Shown here: positions 44,721 through 54,901 of the stretch, one piece after another | How the letters are laid out: each line of letters starts with the position of its first letter | How positions within the stretch are numbered: the first letter of the stretch is position 1 | Assembly: GCF_000285595.1 (NCBI RefSeq) | Contig: NZ_HE611064.1 | Location: forward strand, 637,270 to 701,269 | DNA: 64,000 nucleotides | Origin: Kurthia senegalensis | GTDB lineage: Bacteria > Bacillota > Bacilli > Bacillales_A > Planococcaceae | Reading direction: 5' to 3' | The notes under the pieces: model-generated | What the model saw: the letters and a program-made list of their open reading frames with translations, nothing else | Databases searched by the model: none | What the model was told of the DNA's origin: nothing | Position numbers and translations under genes: made by a program

Positions 44721-45536
44721 GTGGCAAATGTACAATTTGTGACCGAGCAAGTAGCACCCTCAACTACTTCCTTCAGCAAACCAATTGAACTTTATGTATT
44801 TGTGGACTTACTACATCCGGACAGCTGGCATTTGCAGACGATTATCCGTCGCCTACAAATCAGCTACGGACATTATTTTACGATTCGATATATTTTAAGT
44901 ACGGAGCTTTCTTCTTTAAATGTCGCTTGCCAAAAAAGAAACGGTTGTCCTGTCGGAGATGATTTTACAGACGTCTCTCATCCTGTACTTCCTTCAGTCG
45001 CTGTCAAAGCAGCTGAACTACAAGGTAAAAAAGCAGGCTCTCGCTTTTTACGCAAACTGCAAGAATATGTCCTAATGGACGAAAAAGACGTTTGCCTAAG
45101 TTCTACACTTAATGAAATCGCTGAACATTGTCGTTTAGACATGGTGGAATTCCATTCGGATTTCCGTTCAATGGAAGCGTCTCGTGCGTTCCAAAATGAT
45201 CTATGTGTTACTCGTGAAATGGAAGTAAATGAAGTACCAAGTCTCGTATTTTTCAATGAAAATATAGAAGATGAAGGCTTAAAAGTTTCTGGCGCATACA
45301 GTTTCGACGTATACGAACATATTTTACAAGAAATGCTCGATGACACATTAATTGCACAAGACCCTCCTACCCTTGAAGATTTATTCCGTCGTTATGAAAC
45401 ATTGTCTACGAAAGAGGTCGCTGAGATTTACGAAATTCCGGAGAAACTTGCGGAACGTGAATTAAAAAAACGAATGCTACAACAAAAAGTGGCACGCCTC
45501 GTTTGTCAGCGTACGTCTTTATGGCAAATTAAATAG
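44721..45536 (+). CDS. spxH: ClpXP adaptor protein SpxH (YjbH)
   Basis: 271 residues from GTG 44721 with AGGAGG upstream. DsbA-like thioredoxin fold: KPIELYVFVDLLHPDSWHLQTIIRRLQ, AVKAAELQGKKAGSRFLRKLQEYVL, EMEVNEVPSLVFFNENIEDEGLKVSGAY. In B. subtilis the N-terminal motif is DPLCPECW with a CxxC/zinc-type cysteine pair; here the same place reads DLLHPDSW, so the cysteines are replaced. SpxH hands Spx (50014-50412 in this window) to ClpXP for degradation. Orthology is secure from length, blocks and neighbours; redox behaviour may differ. Confidence 0.92.
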   Translation: MANVQFVTEQVAPSTTSFSKPIELYVFVDLLHPDSWHLQTIIRRLQISYGHYFTIRYILSTELSSLNVACQKRNGCPVGDDFTDVSHPVLPSVAVKAAELQGKKAGSRFLRKLQEYVLMDEKDVCLSSTLNEIAEHCRLDMVEFHSDFRSMEASRAFQNDLCVTREMEVNEVPSLVFFNENIEDEGLKVSGAYSFDVYEHILQEMLDDTLIAQDPPTLEDLFRRYETLSTKEVAEIYEIPEKLAERELKKRMLQQKVARLVCQRTSLWQIK

Positions 45537-45546
45537 ATGCATGAAA

Positions 45547-45586
45547 ACCCGCCTGTACGTATAGGATGCGTACAGGCGGGTTTATT
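45547..45586 (+). terminator. Terminator of the globin-spxH unit
   Basis: Stem AACCCGCCTGTACG / CGTACAGGCGGGTT followed by a T-rich tail. Confidence 0.9.
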
Positions 45587-45648
45587 TATTCATCAAATGA
45601 TTCCCTTCGAGATGCAATCATTTAAAACTGAAAAAAAGGCAAAAAAAA

Positions 45649-45676
45649 GACTCCGTTGGGGAAACGGAGTTTTTTT
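45649..45676 (+). terminator. Second terminator-like hairpin
   Basis: Stem ACTCCGTT / AACGGAGT and a run of T. Confidence 0.7.
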
Positions 45677-46083
45677 GATGTAACGAGTTACATCAATTTT
45701 TTATTAAAATTAAAATGAGTATCCTCTACGGGAGTTACTCACTTTCACAAAGGGGATGGGAGAAATGTTCACGTTCAAACAAAGGGGTGTATGTTTGTTG
45801 TGATTTATTTCACGAGTATTACTTTATCATCGAAATGTTGTTATAGCAACGTTTTTAACTTAAGTTCACAAATAAGACATAATGAAATCGTTTACATTAC
45901 ACACACGATTCTTTCTCATTACTATGAGGAATCAAAACGTAAATTAAACGTTCGCCATTTTTTCTTTAATTTGTCAATATGTTAATTTTCACAATTTTTA
46001 ATTTGATCATTTGAATGAATATATTTAAACATTGCAACAATAAGTTTACACGATGTGTTGCTATGGCCATGTTTCTAAAAAAG
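45677..46083. other. Gene-free region with extra hairpin and a 12-residue leader-like frame
   Basis: A third hairpin GAGTA-TCCTCTACGGGAGT-TACTC (45716-45740) is followed by a strong ribosome site (AAAGGGGATGGGAG) and a tiny frame at 45765-45803 (MFTFKQRGVCLL). No larger gene follows on the plus strand; the 64-residue frame at 45791 lacks coding character. Confidence 0.45.
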
Positions 46084-46126
46084 AAAAAGCAGTCCGAAAC
46101 CACTTTGTGATTTCAGACTGCTTTCT
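46084..46126 (-). terminator. Terminator after pepF
   Basis: Minus-strand stem AGCAGTCTGAAATCAC / GTGGTTTCGGACTGCT with T run. Confidence 0.9.
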
Positions 46127-46140
46127 AAAATGCTTGTTAA

Positions 46141-47955
46141 TTATTTCGTTAACAATGTTTCTAATTCAGCAAGACGTTCTTCAAATAAATCAAACGCTTC
46201 TTGAATTGGTTGAGCTGATTCCATATCAACACCTGCACCACGTAAAATGTTAATTGGCGTATCGGAAGAACCTGCTTTTAAGAAGTTATTAATATAACGT
46301 TCTACCGCTACATCGCCTTCTTGTAAAATTTGTTTACTTAATGCGATTGCTGCCGATTTACCTGTTGCATATTGGTATACGTAATAATTGTAGTAGAAAT
46401 GTGGAATACGAGCCCATTCACGACCGATTTCTTCGTCAACGATCATATCTTCACCGAAGTAGCGTTTATTTAGTTCATGATAAGCAGTTGTCATCGTTTC
46501 AGCTGTTAATGCTTCACCGCGATTGTCCATTTCATGAATTAAATATTCGAATTCTGCGAACATCGTTTGACGTACAATCGTGCTACGAACGCCTTCTAAC
46601 CAATGGTTTAATACGTAAATACGTAATTTTTCATCTTTAACCGTTTTCAGTAAGTATTCAGTTAGTAACTCTTCGTTACAAGTTGACGCTACTTCCGCCA
46701 CGAAAATTGAATAGTCGCCGTATACGAACGGTTGATTTTTACGTGTGAAGTAACTGTGCACACTATGACCAAATTCATGTACGAGTGTAAATAAATTGTC
46801 TAAGTTTTTTTGCCAGTTCATTAAAATGTATGGGTTCGTACCGTATGTGCCTGAAGAATAAGCACCGCTACGTTTCCCTTTGTTTTCAACGACGTCGACC
46901 CAACGATTTTCTAATGCTTCATTTAAAATCGCCGTATATTCTTCACCCATTATAGACAATGCATCAACCATCATTTTAGCTGCTTCATCATATTCAAGTT
47001 CAAACTTCGCTTCTTTTACAAGTGGTGTGTAAATATCCCACATATGTAGTTCATCGACACCTAACACTTTTTTACGAAGGCTAATGTATTTATGCATGAG
47101 TGGTAAATTATGATGAACCGTATCTAATAATTGATCATATACTTTTTCAGGAATTTGGTTGTTGCTAAGTGCGGCATGGCGTGCTGAATCGTATTGACGA
47201 ATACGTGCAGACACATTATGTTTTTTCACATTCCCTGTTAATGTCGTCGCAAATGTATTTAAAAATTGACCGTACGTTTCATACATCGCATGGAAAGCAC
47301 GCTCACGTGTAGCACGATCTGCACTTTCTAAAAAGTGTGTATAGTTGCCGTGCGTTAATTGAACGTCTTCCCCATTTTCATCTTTAACGGTTGGGAATTG
47401 TAAGTCCGCATTGTTCAGCATACCGAATGTATTAGAAGACGCATTCGTTACTTCGCCCATTTGTGCAAGTAGTGCTTCTTGTTCTGCTGGTAATACGTGC
47501 GGACGTTGTACTTTCAATTCGTCTAACTCTATTTTGTATAAACGTAACGCTTCGTTTTCATTTAAGTAACCGTCGACAGTCGCTTCGTCCAACGCTAAAA
47601 TTTCAGGCGTTAAGAAAGAAATGCTCGTAGATGCTTTCGCTAACAATGTTTTAGCACGGCTATCCATTGCTTGGTAAAAGCTATTCGTCGTATCTTGGTC
47701 GTAACGCATATGAGAATATGCATATAGGCGGCTAAGGCGAGAGTAAAGTTCGTCTCTATATTTCAACGCTGCTAACATCGCTTCAGCACCATCTTGTAAC
47801 GTTCCTTGATAGTTGCTTGCTTTTTCACTTAATGCTTCTACATTTTCGTATTCAGCATCCCATGCTGCATCCGTCGCAAAAATATCTTCAAGACGCCACG
47901 TTTTTTCAACGGGAACCTCATCACGTGTAGGAATTTTTTTCGTTTCTGTTGCCAT
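46141..47955 (-). CDS. pepF: Oligoendopeptidase F
   Basis: 604 residues from ATG 47955 with AGGAGG nine bases upstream (in-frame TTG 47961 rejected). M3 metallopeptidase: N-terminal helical lobe, then the zinc motif LVHEFGHSVHSYF (HExxH) and a downstream EVASTCNEELLTEYLL glutamate ligand. It cleaves cytosolic oligopeptides of 7-17 residues; in B. subtilis overexpression affects sporulation peptide signalling. Order spx-mecA-coiA-pepF-spxH is that of B. subtilis. Confidence 0.95.
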   Translation of the reverse strand: MATETKKIPTRDEVPVEKTWRLEDIFATDAAWDAEYENVEALSEKASNYQGTLQDGAEAMLAALKYRDELYSRLSRLYAYSHMRYDQDTTNSFYQAMDSRAKTLLAKASTSISFLTPEILALDEATVDGYLNENEALRLYKIELDELKVQRPHVLPAEQEALLAQMGEVTNASSNTFGMLNNADLQFPTVKDENGEDVQLTHGNYTHFLESADRATRERAFHAMYETYGQFLNTFATTLTGNVKKHNVSARIRQYDSARHAALSNNQIPEKVYDQLLDTVHHNLPLMHKYISLRKKVLGVDELHMWDIYTPLVKEAKFELEYDEAAKMMVDALSIMGEEYTAILNEALENRWVDVVENKGKRSGAYSSGTYGTNPYILMNWQKNLDNLFTLVHEFGHSVHSYFTRKNQPFVYGDYSIFVAEVASTCNEELLTEYLLKTVKDEKLRIYVLNHWLEGVRSTIVRQTMFAEFEYLIHEMDNRGEALTAETMTTAYHELNKRYFGEDMIVDEEIGREWARIPHFYYNYYVYQYATGKSAAIALSKQILQEGDVAVERYINNFLKAGSSDTPINILRGAGVDMESAQPIQEAFDLFEERLAELETLLTK

Positions 47956-48011
47956 AATCAAAATCCTCCTATATTTCGCATTACTAAATAAATTTAGTTA
48001 CAACTATTTTC

Positions 48012-49046
48012 TCAATTTTCATATCGAATTGCAACAAATTGACTGTATAAATAATCAATTTGTTTCTGCCCATTTTCAAGCATTTCGACTAAATATCGGT
48101 CGTAAGCTAGTAGTTGTTCCTCCTCCACATCAAAATGCTCCGAACGTTGAAATGAAGCGATTCCGTCGGGAAAATAATTCGCATAATAAACGAGCTGCCA
48201 ATCCGCACAAAATAGGGACTGCATCCCGTAGTTCGTCGGGACACCGATATGTTCGGACAATTCATCGAGCGATATTTTTTGTTCATATAAATAGCGTACG
48301 AGCGGCTCTTGTAATCCTCTTTTATACCGAATCGTTTGATGCAATTTTCGATGGCGTATTTGCTGCCACAAAACGAATAATTCTTCAAACTGTTGCTTCG
48401 TTATAGGCTTCACCCGATGAAACGGAAAATGTTGTTTTTGCAATGATAAATGAGTCACCTTTCCAATCCAAATCGTTTTCGTCACCATAATTAAATCCGT
48501 CACATATTGAAACGTTTGGCGATCCGGATCATAGGTCATGAGTTCGTGCTGCTTCATATATTTTTGCATCGCTGGTACGAGTGTAATTGTTTGAATACCC
48601 TCTTTATCTAACTTTCTATACGGAATCCAAATCGGCACAATATTCATAGATGCATACCCTCGATTCCGTTGTTGAAAAGCATCTAATGATAATGGGCTAC
48701 ATTGAAACTCAATCGCATACGGTGCAATAAATACGTCTGGACGTTGTTGAATCGTCGGAATATATTGCTCTAATTGCGCATTCGCAAAACGTTTCAACAA
48801 CGTATGTAGCTGTTTTTTGCCAGCTAAATGTATAGCACTCTCCCCTTCCGAAAAATGAGCGATACAGCGCTCACTTTGTTTATGAGCAAAATGGGGTGTC
48901 ATCGTTTCTCCAATTTTCAACGTTACTGGGCGTCGACATGCAGGACAGAAAAAACGACGCTGCTTCCTTATTTGTTTCAAGCTTTCCCTACTTTGAACAC
49001 CTTCTAAAAAAACGAGCTTATGCCGTTCACTCAACGCAACTAACAT
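48012..49046 (-). CDS. coiA: Competence protein CoiA
   Basis: 344 residues from ATG 49046 with GAGGTGA upstream (GTG at 49055 overlaps the site). N-terminal zinc-finger-like FFCPACRRPVTLKIGETMTPHFAHKQSERC with CxxC, then a PD-(D/E)xK-like core (SEGESAIHLAGKKQLHTLLKR; PDVFIAPYAIEFQCSPLS: Asp and Glu-x-Gln). CoiA acts in natural transformation after DNA uptake, with RecA/DprA. Its presence and that of mecA suggest a competence programme at least in ancestry. Intact here. Confidence 0.88.
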   Translation of the reverse strand: MLVALSERHKLVFLEGVQSRESLKQIRKQRRFFCPACRRPVTLKIGETMTPHFAHKQSERCIAHFSEGESAIHLAGKKQLHTLLKRFANAQLEQYIPTIQQRPDVFIAPYAIEFQCSPLSLDAFQQRNRGYASMNIVPIWIPYRKLDKEGIQTITLVPAMQKYMKQHELMTYDPDRQTFQYVTDLIMVTKTIWIGKVTHLSLQKQHFPFHRVKPITKQQFEELFVLWQQIRHRKLHQTIRYKRGLQEPLVRYLYEQKISLDELSEHIGVPTNYGMQSLFCADWQLVYYANYFPDGIASFQRSEHFDVEEEQLLAYDRYLVEMLENGQKQIDYLYSQFVAIRYEN

Positions 49047-49123
49047 GTCTCTCACCTCTTTTCTCTAGCATAAAAAAGAGATACTTCTTATACAAGAGTC
49101 ATCGACATCATAAAAAAATGAAC

Positions 49124-49151
49124 AAAAAAAGACTACATTTTCATGTAATCT
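49124..49151 (-). terminator. Terminator after mecA
   Basis: Minus-strand AGATTACAT-GAAA-ATGTAGTCT hairpin followed by seven T; GAAA tetraloop. Confidence 0.85.
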
Positions 49152-49182
49152 TCTTCCTTTTAGTATGTGTGATGCAAATGCT

Positions 49183-49854
49183 TTAAAAATAAAGACGCAT
49201 CGTATGGAATACATCTTTTTCAATGATTTGATTGCCGTATTCTTGAAGTACGTGAATCGTCGTATTTGATTTTGTTAAACACTCTAACGCAATGCTCACA
49301 ATATCGAAGCGATCGTTTACATCCATTTGTTCATCAAAATGCATATATAAGAAGTATTTTTGATCTCGTTCAAATAAAGCTGTTTGGACGTCTGCATCGA
49401 TTGGCATACGCTCAGCAGTATGAATAATCTCATCAATATCTTTTCCTTCAAACACAAATTCAAATTGCTCAATGCCATATTCGTCTTCTTCAAGTGGTGT
49501 CAAATCTTTCCCCGACATTTGATCTAAATCAAAAATACCTGGTAATCCAACTGGTAATCCATTTTTTCCGAAAGGCAAGTCCGTTTCCTCAAGATCATCT
49601 GGTAACTTAGCCGTCGTGATCGTTAATTCTAGGCCTGATTCTTTACTAACGACTTGAATCCAGAGTGGACCGTCTGAATCGACGTCATAACCATTTCCAG
49701 ACTCCTCTAATTCATCCATCATAACCCAAAAAAGTTCTTCCCCTTTTTCGCGGTTATACCAGATTTCATCTTTCGTAAATCCACGTTCTTCAATATCCAC
49801 ATACGATAAGAAAAGCATGAGTGTATTTTCGTTAATACGTTTAAAGTCCATCAT
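49183..49854 (-). CDS. mecA: Adaptor protein MecA
   Basis: 223 residues. N-terminal substrate-binding part (DFKRINENTLMLFLSYVDIEERGFTKDEIWYNREKGEELFWVMMDEL), an acidic linker, then the ClpC-binding C-terminal domain (EFVFEGKDIDEIIHTAERM...LFERDQKYFLYMHFDEQ). It targets ComK and other proteins to ClpC/ClpP and activates ClpC ATPase. GGAG precedes two tandem ATGs (49854, 49851); either may serve. Own terminator; located between spx and coiA as in B. subtilis. Confidence 0.93.
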   Translation of the reverse strand: MMDFKRINENTLMLFLSYVDIEERGFTKDEIWYNREKGEELFWVMMDELEESGNGYDVDSDGPLWIQVVSKESGLELTITTAKLPDDLEETDLPFGKNGLPVGLPGIFDLDQMSGKDLTPLEEDEYGIEQFEFVFEGKDIDEIIHTAERMPIDADVQTALFERDQKYFLYMHFDEQMDVNDRFDIVSIALECLTKSNTTIHVLQEYGNQIIEKDVFHTMRLYF

Positions 49855-49963
49855 TCACAACTCCTTTCGGCTGTCCGATGTTTGAAATAGTTCAAACAAT
49901 ACAGTTAATTCTATTGTAATAGCTTTCAGACAAAAAAGGAAAGGATATGTTTTAGAGAGCAAT

Positions 49964-50003
49964 AAAAAAAGCAACACGAAGCTTAATCGGCTCGCATTGC
50001 TTT
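49964..50003 (-). terminator. Terminator after spx
   Basis: Minus-strand AGCAATGCGAG / CTTCGTGTTGCT stem with seven T. Confidence 0.85.
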
Positions 50004-50013
50004 TGAATAGGCT

Positions 50014-50412
50014 TTAATTCACCATTTTTTGTGCTTCTTGTAATTGATAGGCACGTACTTTACGTGGTAAGAAGCGACGAATTTCGTCTTCGTTGTATCC
50101 TACTTGTAAACGTTTTTCATCTAAAATAATCGGACGACGTAATAGTCCTGGATTTTCTTGAATTAATTCATACAATTGATTTAAAGGTAATGTTTCTAAA
50201 TCAACATTTAGTTTTTGGAAAATTTTTGAACGTGTTGAAATAATTTCGTCGGTACCATCTTCCGTCATGCGTAAAATTTCTTTAATTTCACTAATGCTAA
50301 GAGGTTCTGCAAAAATATTGCGTTCTGTATATGGAATTTCATGCTCTTCTAACCAGGCTTTTGCTTTACGACAAGAAGTACAACTTGGTGATGTAAATAA
50401 TGTTACCATCAT
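50014..50412 (-). CDS. spx: Global thiol-stress regulator Spx
   Basis: 132 residues from ATG 50412 (second ATG follows at once); ribosome site AAAGGATG. ArsC/Spx fold with the redox CxxC near the N-terminus ([21 protein letters not shown]), [20 protein letters not shown], Arg-rich IIRRP-like block ([28 protein letters not shown]), and the short C-terminal tail that ClpXP recognises. It binds RNA polymerase alpha and turns on thioredoxin-type genes under disulfide stress. Its degradation adaptor SpxH is encoded 5 kb away. Confidence 0.95.
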   Translation of the reverse strand: MMVTLFTSPSCTSCRKAKAWLEEHEIPYTERNIFAEPLSISEIKEILRMTEDGTDEIISTRSKIFQKLNVDLETLPLNQLYELIQENPGLLRRPIILDEKRLQVGYNEDEIRRFLPRKVRAYQLQEAQKMVN

Positions 50413-50424
50413 CTTCAAACACAT

Positions 50425-50783
50425 CCTTTCAAAATGTGTAACCGTATTATAAAATTAGAATAACTCTAATTAAGAGGTCTAACGTCATTATACAACAACT
50501 TATTTACTTTGAATATAGGATAATGAAAATATTTTTATTTTCTTCTATATTAGTCGAGTATTTAATGAATGGGTTCTTAATCTTCGCCACTTTGTTGGCT
50601 ACACATAAACTGTTCCCCTTTCACTATGACATTAAACCTATTTTTTAATATTCGTCATTCTCAATTAGATAGCCTCTAATGAAAAAATAAGGCTTTTTTT
50701 GACTAGCTTTACTGCATCATTCTAATATACATCTTTTATCATACAGAACATGTATTTAAATGGAATCGGTCAAAATACGGAAG
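50425..50783. other. Gene-free region upstream of spx and the trpS leader
   Basis: About 360 bases of AT-rich DNA with promoters in both directions expected. A 41-codon frame at 50523 (membrane-like) has a poorly spaced ribosome site and is not called. No riboswitch motif seen before the T-box. Confidence 0.5.
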
Positions 50784-50812
50784 TTGTTTTTTTAAATGGT
50801 CTGTATTATACT
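50784..50812 (+). promoter_or_regulatory. Promoter of the trpS T-box transcript
   Basis: TTGTTT (50784-50789), 17-base spacer, TATACT (50807-50812), about 15 bases before the structured leader. Confidence 0.7.
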
Positions 50813-50824
50813 GTTATCAATTAG

Positions 50825-52113
<1,289 letters not shown>

Positions 52114-52144
52114 TTATTTTTAACGTTCCGATATGCACTAGTAT

Positions 52145-52185
52145 AAAAAGAGTAGTTCCTGAAAATCAGGTACTACTCTTTTTTT
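52145..52185 (+). terminator. Terminator after trpS
   Basis: Stem AAAGAGTAGTTCCTGA / TCAGGTACTACTCTTT with seven T. Confidence 0.9.
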
Positions 52186-52205
52186 CTTCTATTAGATAGC
52201 AACAC

Positions 52206-52243
52206 AAAAAGGCAACGCTGTTTTACAGAGCGCTGCCTTTTTT
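52206..52243 (-). terminator. Terminator after fabF
   Basis: Minus-strand AAAGGCAGCGCT / AGCGTTGCCTTT hairpin and T run. Confidence 0.85.
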
Positions 52244-52258
52244 ATTTACTATCAGATT

Positions 52259-53500
52259 TTACGCTTCGTATTTTTTGAATACGAGTGTTGCATTATGACC
52301 ACCGAAACCGAATGAGTTACTAAGAGCATAGTTTACAGTCATTTTACGCGCTTCGTTCGGAACGTAATCTAAATCACATTCTTCCGCTTGTTCGTGTAAA
52401 TTCATTGTTGGGGGTACGATGTTTTGTTGTAAAGCAAGTGCAGAGAAAATCGCTTCAATCCCACCTGCAGCACCAAGCATATGACCTGTCATTGATTTTG
52501 TTGAGCTAACTGCTAATTTTGCAGCGTGATCGCCGAATACATTGTGAATCGCTAACGTTTCAAGCATATCGTTATAATACGTACTCGTACCGTGTGCATT
52601 AATGTAGTCAATCGCTGAAGGCTCGATGTCTGCATCAGCAATCGCTTGTTGCATAGAACGAGCTGCCCCGCTACCATCTTGTGCAGGTGCTGTAATATGG
52701 TACGCATCACCTGATGCACCGTACCCAACGACTTCTGCATAAATGTTTGCGCCACGTGCAATCGCATGTTCTAATTCTTCTAATACGACAACCCCAGCAC
52801 CTTCACCGATAACGAAACCGTCACGATTTTTATCGAATGGACGACTTGCAGTCGCCGGATCATCATTCGTAGATAAAGCCGTATTTGAACAGAAACCAGC
52901 TACTGCAAGTTCTGTAATTGGCGCTTCTGCACCACCTGTAATCATCGCAACTGCATCGCCACGTTCAATCACTTTGAATGCATCACCGATTGAATTTGTA
53001 CCTGTTGCACAAGCCGTTACCGTACAAGAGTTAATCCCTTTAGCACCTAAGAAAATCGATACTTGACCTGCTGCCATATCCGGAATCATCATCGGTACGA
53101 AGAAAGGACTTACACGACGAGGCCCTTTTTCAAGTAAGTTACGATATTGGTTTTCAAACGTTTCCATACCACCAATACCAGAACCTAACCATACGCCGAT
53201 ATCGCCTGCATTCTCGTCTGTAATTTCAAGTTTCGAGTCGTCCATTGCCATTTTGGATGCTGCAATCGCATAATGTGTAAAGCGGTCCATTTTACGTGCA
53301 TCTTTTTTAGAGATGTATTGTTCGATATCAAAATCTTTTACTTCCGCAGCTACTTTTGCATTGAAACGTTCCTTATCAATACGAGTTAGTGGACCAATAC
53401 CTGATTGTCCTGCTAATGCTTTTTGCCAGCTTTCTTCCGCTGTATTCGCAAGCGGTGTTACCGCTCCAATTCCTGTAATTACAACACGTTTCTTTGTCAT
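52259..53500 (-). CDS. fabF: 3-oxoacyl-ACP synthase II
   Basis: 413 residues from ATG 53500 with AAGGAC close by and AGGGAAGG upstream; the longer frame to 53518 is not needed. Condensing-enzyme triad: Cys in [15 protein letters not shown], His in [11 protein letters not shown], His in [13 protein letters not shown]. It elongates acyl-ACP with malonyl-ACP, including unsaturated intermediates, in FAS II. It follows fabH by 19 bases in one operon controlled by a FapR operator. Full length. Confidence 0.96.
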   Translation of the reverse strand: MTKKRVVITGIGAVTPLANTAEESWQKALAGQSGIGPLTRIDKERFNAKVAAEVKDFDIEQYISKKDARKMDRFTHYAIAASKMAMDDSKLEITDENAGDIGVWLGSGIGGMETFENQYRNLLEKGPRRVSPFFVPMMIPDMAAGQVSIFLGAKGINSCTVTACATGTNSIGDAFKVIERGDAVAMITGGAEAPITELAVAGFCSNTALSTNDDPATASRPFDKNRDGFVIGEGAGVVVLEELEHAIARGANIYAEVVGYGASGDAYHITAPAQDGSGAARSMQQAIADADIEPSAIDYINAHGTSTYYNDMLETLAIHNVFGDHAAKLAVSSTKSMTGHMLGAAGGIEAIFSALALQQNIVPPTMNLHEQAEECDLDYVPNEARKMTVNYALSNSFGFGGHNATLVFKKYEA

Positions 53501-53519
53501 GTCCTTCCCTACTTTCAAA

Positions 53520-54458
53520 TTATTTGCCCCAACGTAATGCGATTGCGCCCCATGTTAAGCCGCCACCGAATCCAACGAGTACGAGTACATCATCGTCTTT
53601 AATTTTACCGTTTTCTAATTCTTCTACGAGTGCATTTCCAATAGATGCCGCAGACGTATTACCGTATTTAGCAATAACTGAAGACATTTTTTCTTCCGGT
53701 AAGCCTAAGCGTTGTCGAGAGGCATCCATAATACGAATATTCGCTTGATGCGGAATAAGTAAATCTACTTGTTCTTTTTCAAGTCCGGCTTTTTCTACGA
53801 CTGTCAATGCAGATTCGCCCATTTGACGTACAGCAAATTTAAACACTTCGCGTCCATTCATAACGATATGTTTGGCTTCATTTTCATATAAGTATTTGCC
53901 GCCTGCACCTTTCGCACCAAGGTCAAAAGATAAAATACCGCGACCTTCACTTACAGGTGCAACGACTGCTGCACAAGCTCCATCACCGAATAGTACAGCC
54001 GTATTACGGTCTGACCAATCTGTAATTTTCGAAAGTTTTTCAACACCGATTACGAGTACATGTTTGTACGTTTCGGCTTTAATATATTGTTGCGCTGTCA
54101 CAACTCCGTACATAAATCCTGCACATGCAGCGGAAATATCCATCGCTGCTGCATTCTCTGCCCCTAATTGATCTTGCAACATGCAAGCAACAGATGGGAA
54201 TGGACGGTCTGGCGTCACAGTCGCAACTAAAATCAAATCGATTTGATCAGGTGTAATCCCTGCATTTTCAATTGCTTGTTTCGCTGCACCGTATGCCATA
54301 TGCGATGTATCTACATCGTCATCCGCAATGTGACGTTGTTCGATTCCCGTACGAGTACGAATCCATTCATCATTCGTATCTAAAGTTTTTTCTAAATCAA
54401 AGTTTGTTACGACACGTTCGGGTACGTAACGTCCAACGCCGATAAACCCTACATTCAT
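53520..54458 (-). CDS. fabH: 3-oxoacyl-ACP synthase III
   Basis: 312 residues from ATG 54458 with AAAGGTGG eight bases upstream (GTG 54470 rejected). Triad: Cys in [13 protein letters not shown], His in [11 protein letters not shown], Asn in [12 protein letters not shown]. It starts fatty-acid synthesis by joining acetyl- or branched acyl-CoA to malonyl-ACP. First gene of the fabH-fabF operon. Only one FabH is seen here; B. subtilis has two. Confidence 0.96.
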   Translation of the reverse strand: MNVGFIGVGRYVPERVVTNFDLEKTLDTNDEWIRTRTGIEQRHIADDDVDTSHMAYGAAKQAIENAGITPDQIDLILVATVTPDRPFPSVACMLQDQLGAENAAAMDISAACAGFMYGVVTAQQYIKAETYKHVLVIGVEKLSKITDWSDRNTAVLFGDGACAAVVAPVSEGRGILSFDLGAKGAGGKYLYENEAKHIVMNGREVFKFAVRQMGESALTVVEKAGLEKEQVDLLIPHQANIRIMDASRQRLGLPEEKMSSVIAKYGNTSAASIGNALVEELENGKIKDDDVLVLVGFGGGLTWGAIALRWGK

Positions 54459-54485
54459 AAATGTAACCACCTTTTATAATCAATT

Positions 54486-54504
54486 ATTAGCACTTGGTAC
54501 TAAT
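54486..54504 (-). promoter_or_regulatory. FapR operator upstream of fabH
   Basis: ATTAGTACCAAGTGCTAAT on the minus strand matches the FapR palindrome (TTAGTACC...GTACTAA type) with one mismatch, and overlaps the -10 of the fabH promoter. Confidence 0.85.
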
Positions 54505-54531
54505 TATAAATAATATTTTTTAAAAATGCAA
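54503..54531 (-). promoter_or_regulatory. fabH-fabF promoter
   Basis: TTGCAT (54526-54531), 17-base spacer, TATAAT (54503-54508). The FapR operator begins inside the -10 box, so FapR bound here would block RNA polymerase. Confidence 0.85.
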
Positions 54532-54650
54532 TACGCGTCCGCTGATTTACAAAAATGACCTCAATTTGTTCAAAACTAGTAGTTCATTGCAGATAAAAAT
54601 TATGGTATCATTGATAAGATAGAATAGTAACTTCGAGGTGAAAACAAATC

Positions 54651-54845
54651 ATGAAATACATTTTCCTATTCATCTGGTCAATTATTTTAGTTAGTGTATT
54701 GAACTACGTAGTTAGTGCAATCAATAACGGAAAACCTGACTGGACACAAGGCTTGATTCTTTCATTGGTATTTGCTGTATTACTGATCATTATTGATGCT
54801 GTAATTCCTAGCAAATCTCCAAAAGCAATCGGTCACGAAGAATAA
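54651..54845 (+). CDS. yjzD: Small membrane protein YjzD (DUF2929)
   Basis: 64 residues with two membrane helices: KYIFLFIWSIILVSVLNYVV and GLILSLVFAVLLIIIDAVI, and a short charged tail. The pattern and length match the DUF2929/YjzD family found beside fabH in Bacilli. GAGGTG ribosome site. Function unknown. Ends with a bidirectional terminator shared with clpB. Confidence 0.82.
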   Translation: MKYIFLFIWSIILVSVLNYVVSAINNGKPDWTQGLILSLVFAVLLIIIDAVIPSKSPKAIGHEE

Positions 54846-54854
54846 TTCGTTCAT

Positions 54855-54893
54855 AAAAAAGAGGTTGGAACATTGCGTTCCAACCTCTTTTTT
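54855..54893. terminator. Bidirectional terminator between yjzD and clpB
   Basis: Stem AAAAAAGAGGTTGGAACA / GTTCCAACCTCTTTTTT. Confidence 0.9.
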
Positions 54894-54901
54894 CATTTAC
54901 T

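Noticed and set aside
45791-45985. 64-codon open frame downstream of spxH
   Set aside because: Overlaps the hairpin region, poor start context, no coding character.
50523-50648. 41-residue membrane-like frame upstream of trpS
   Set aside because: Ribosome-like AGGA only two bases from ATG and no similarity recognised.
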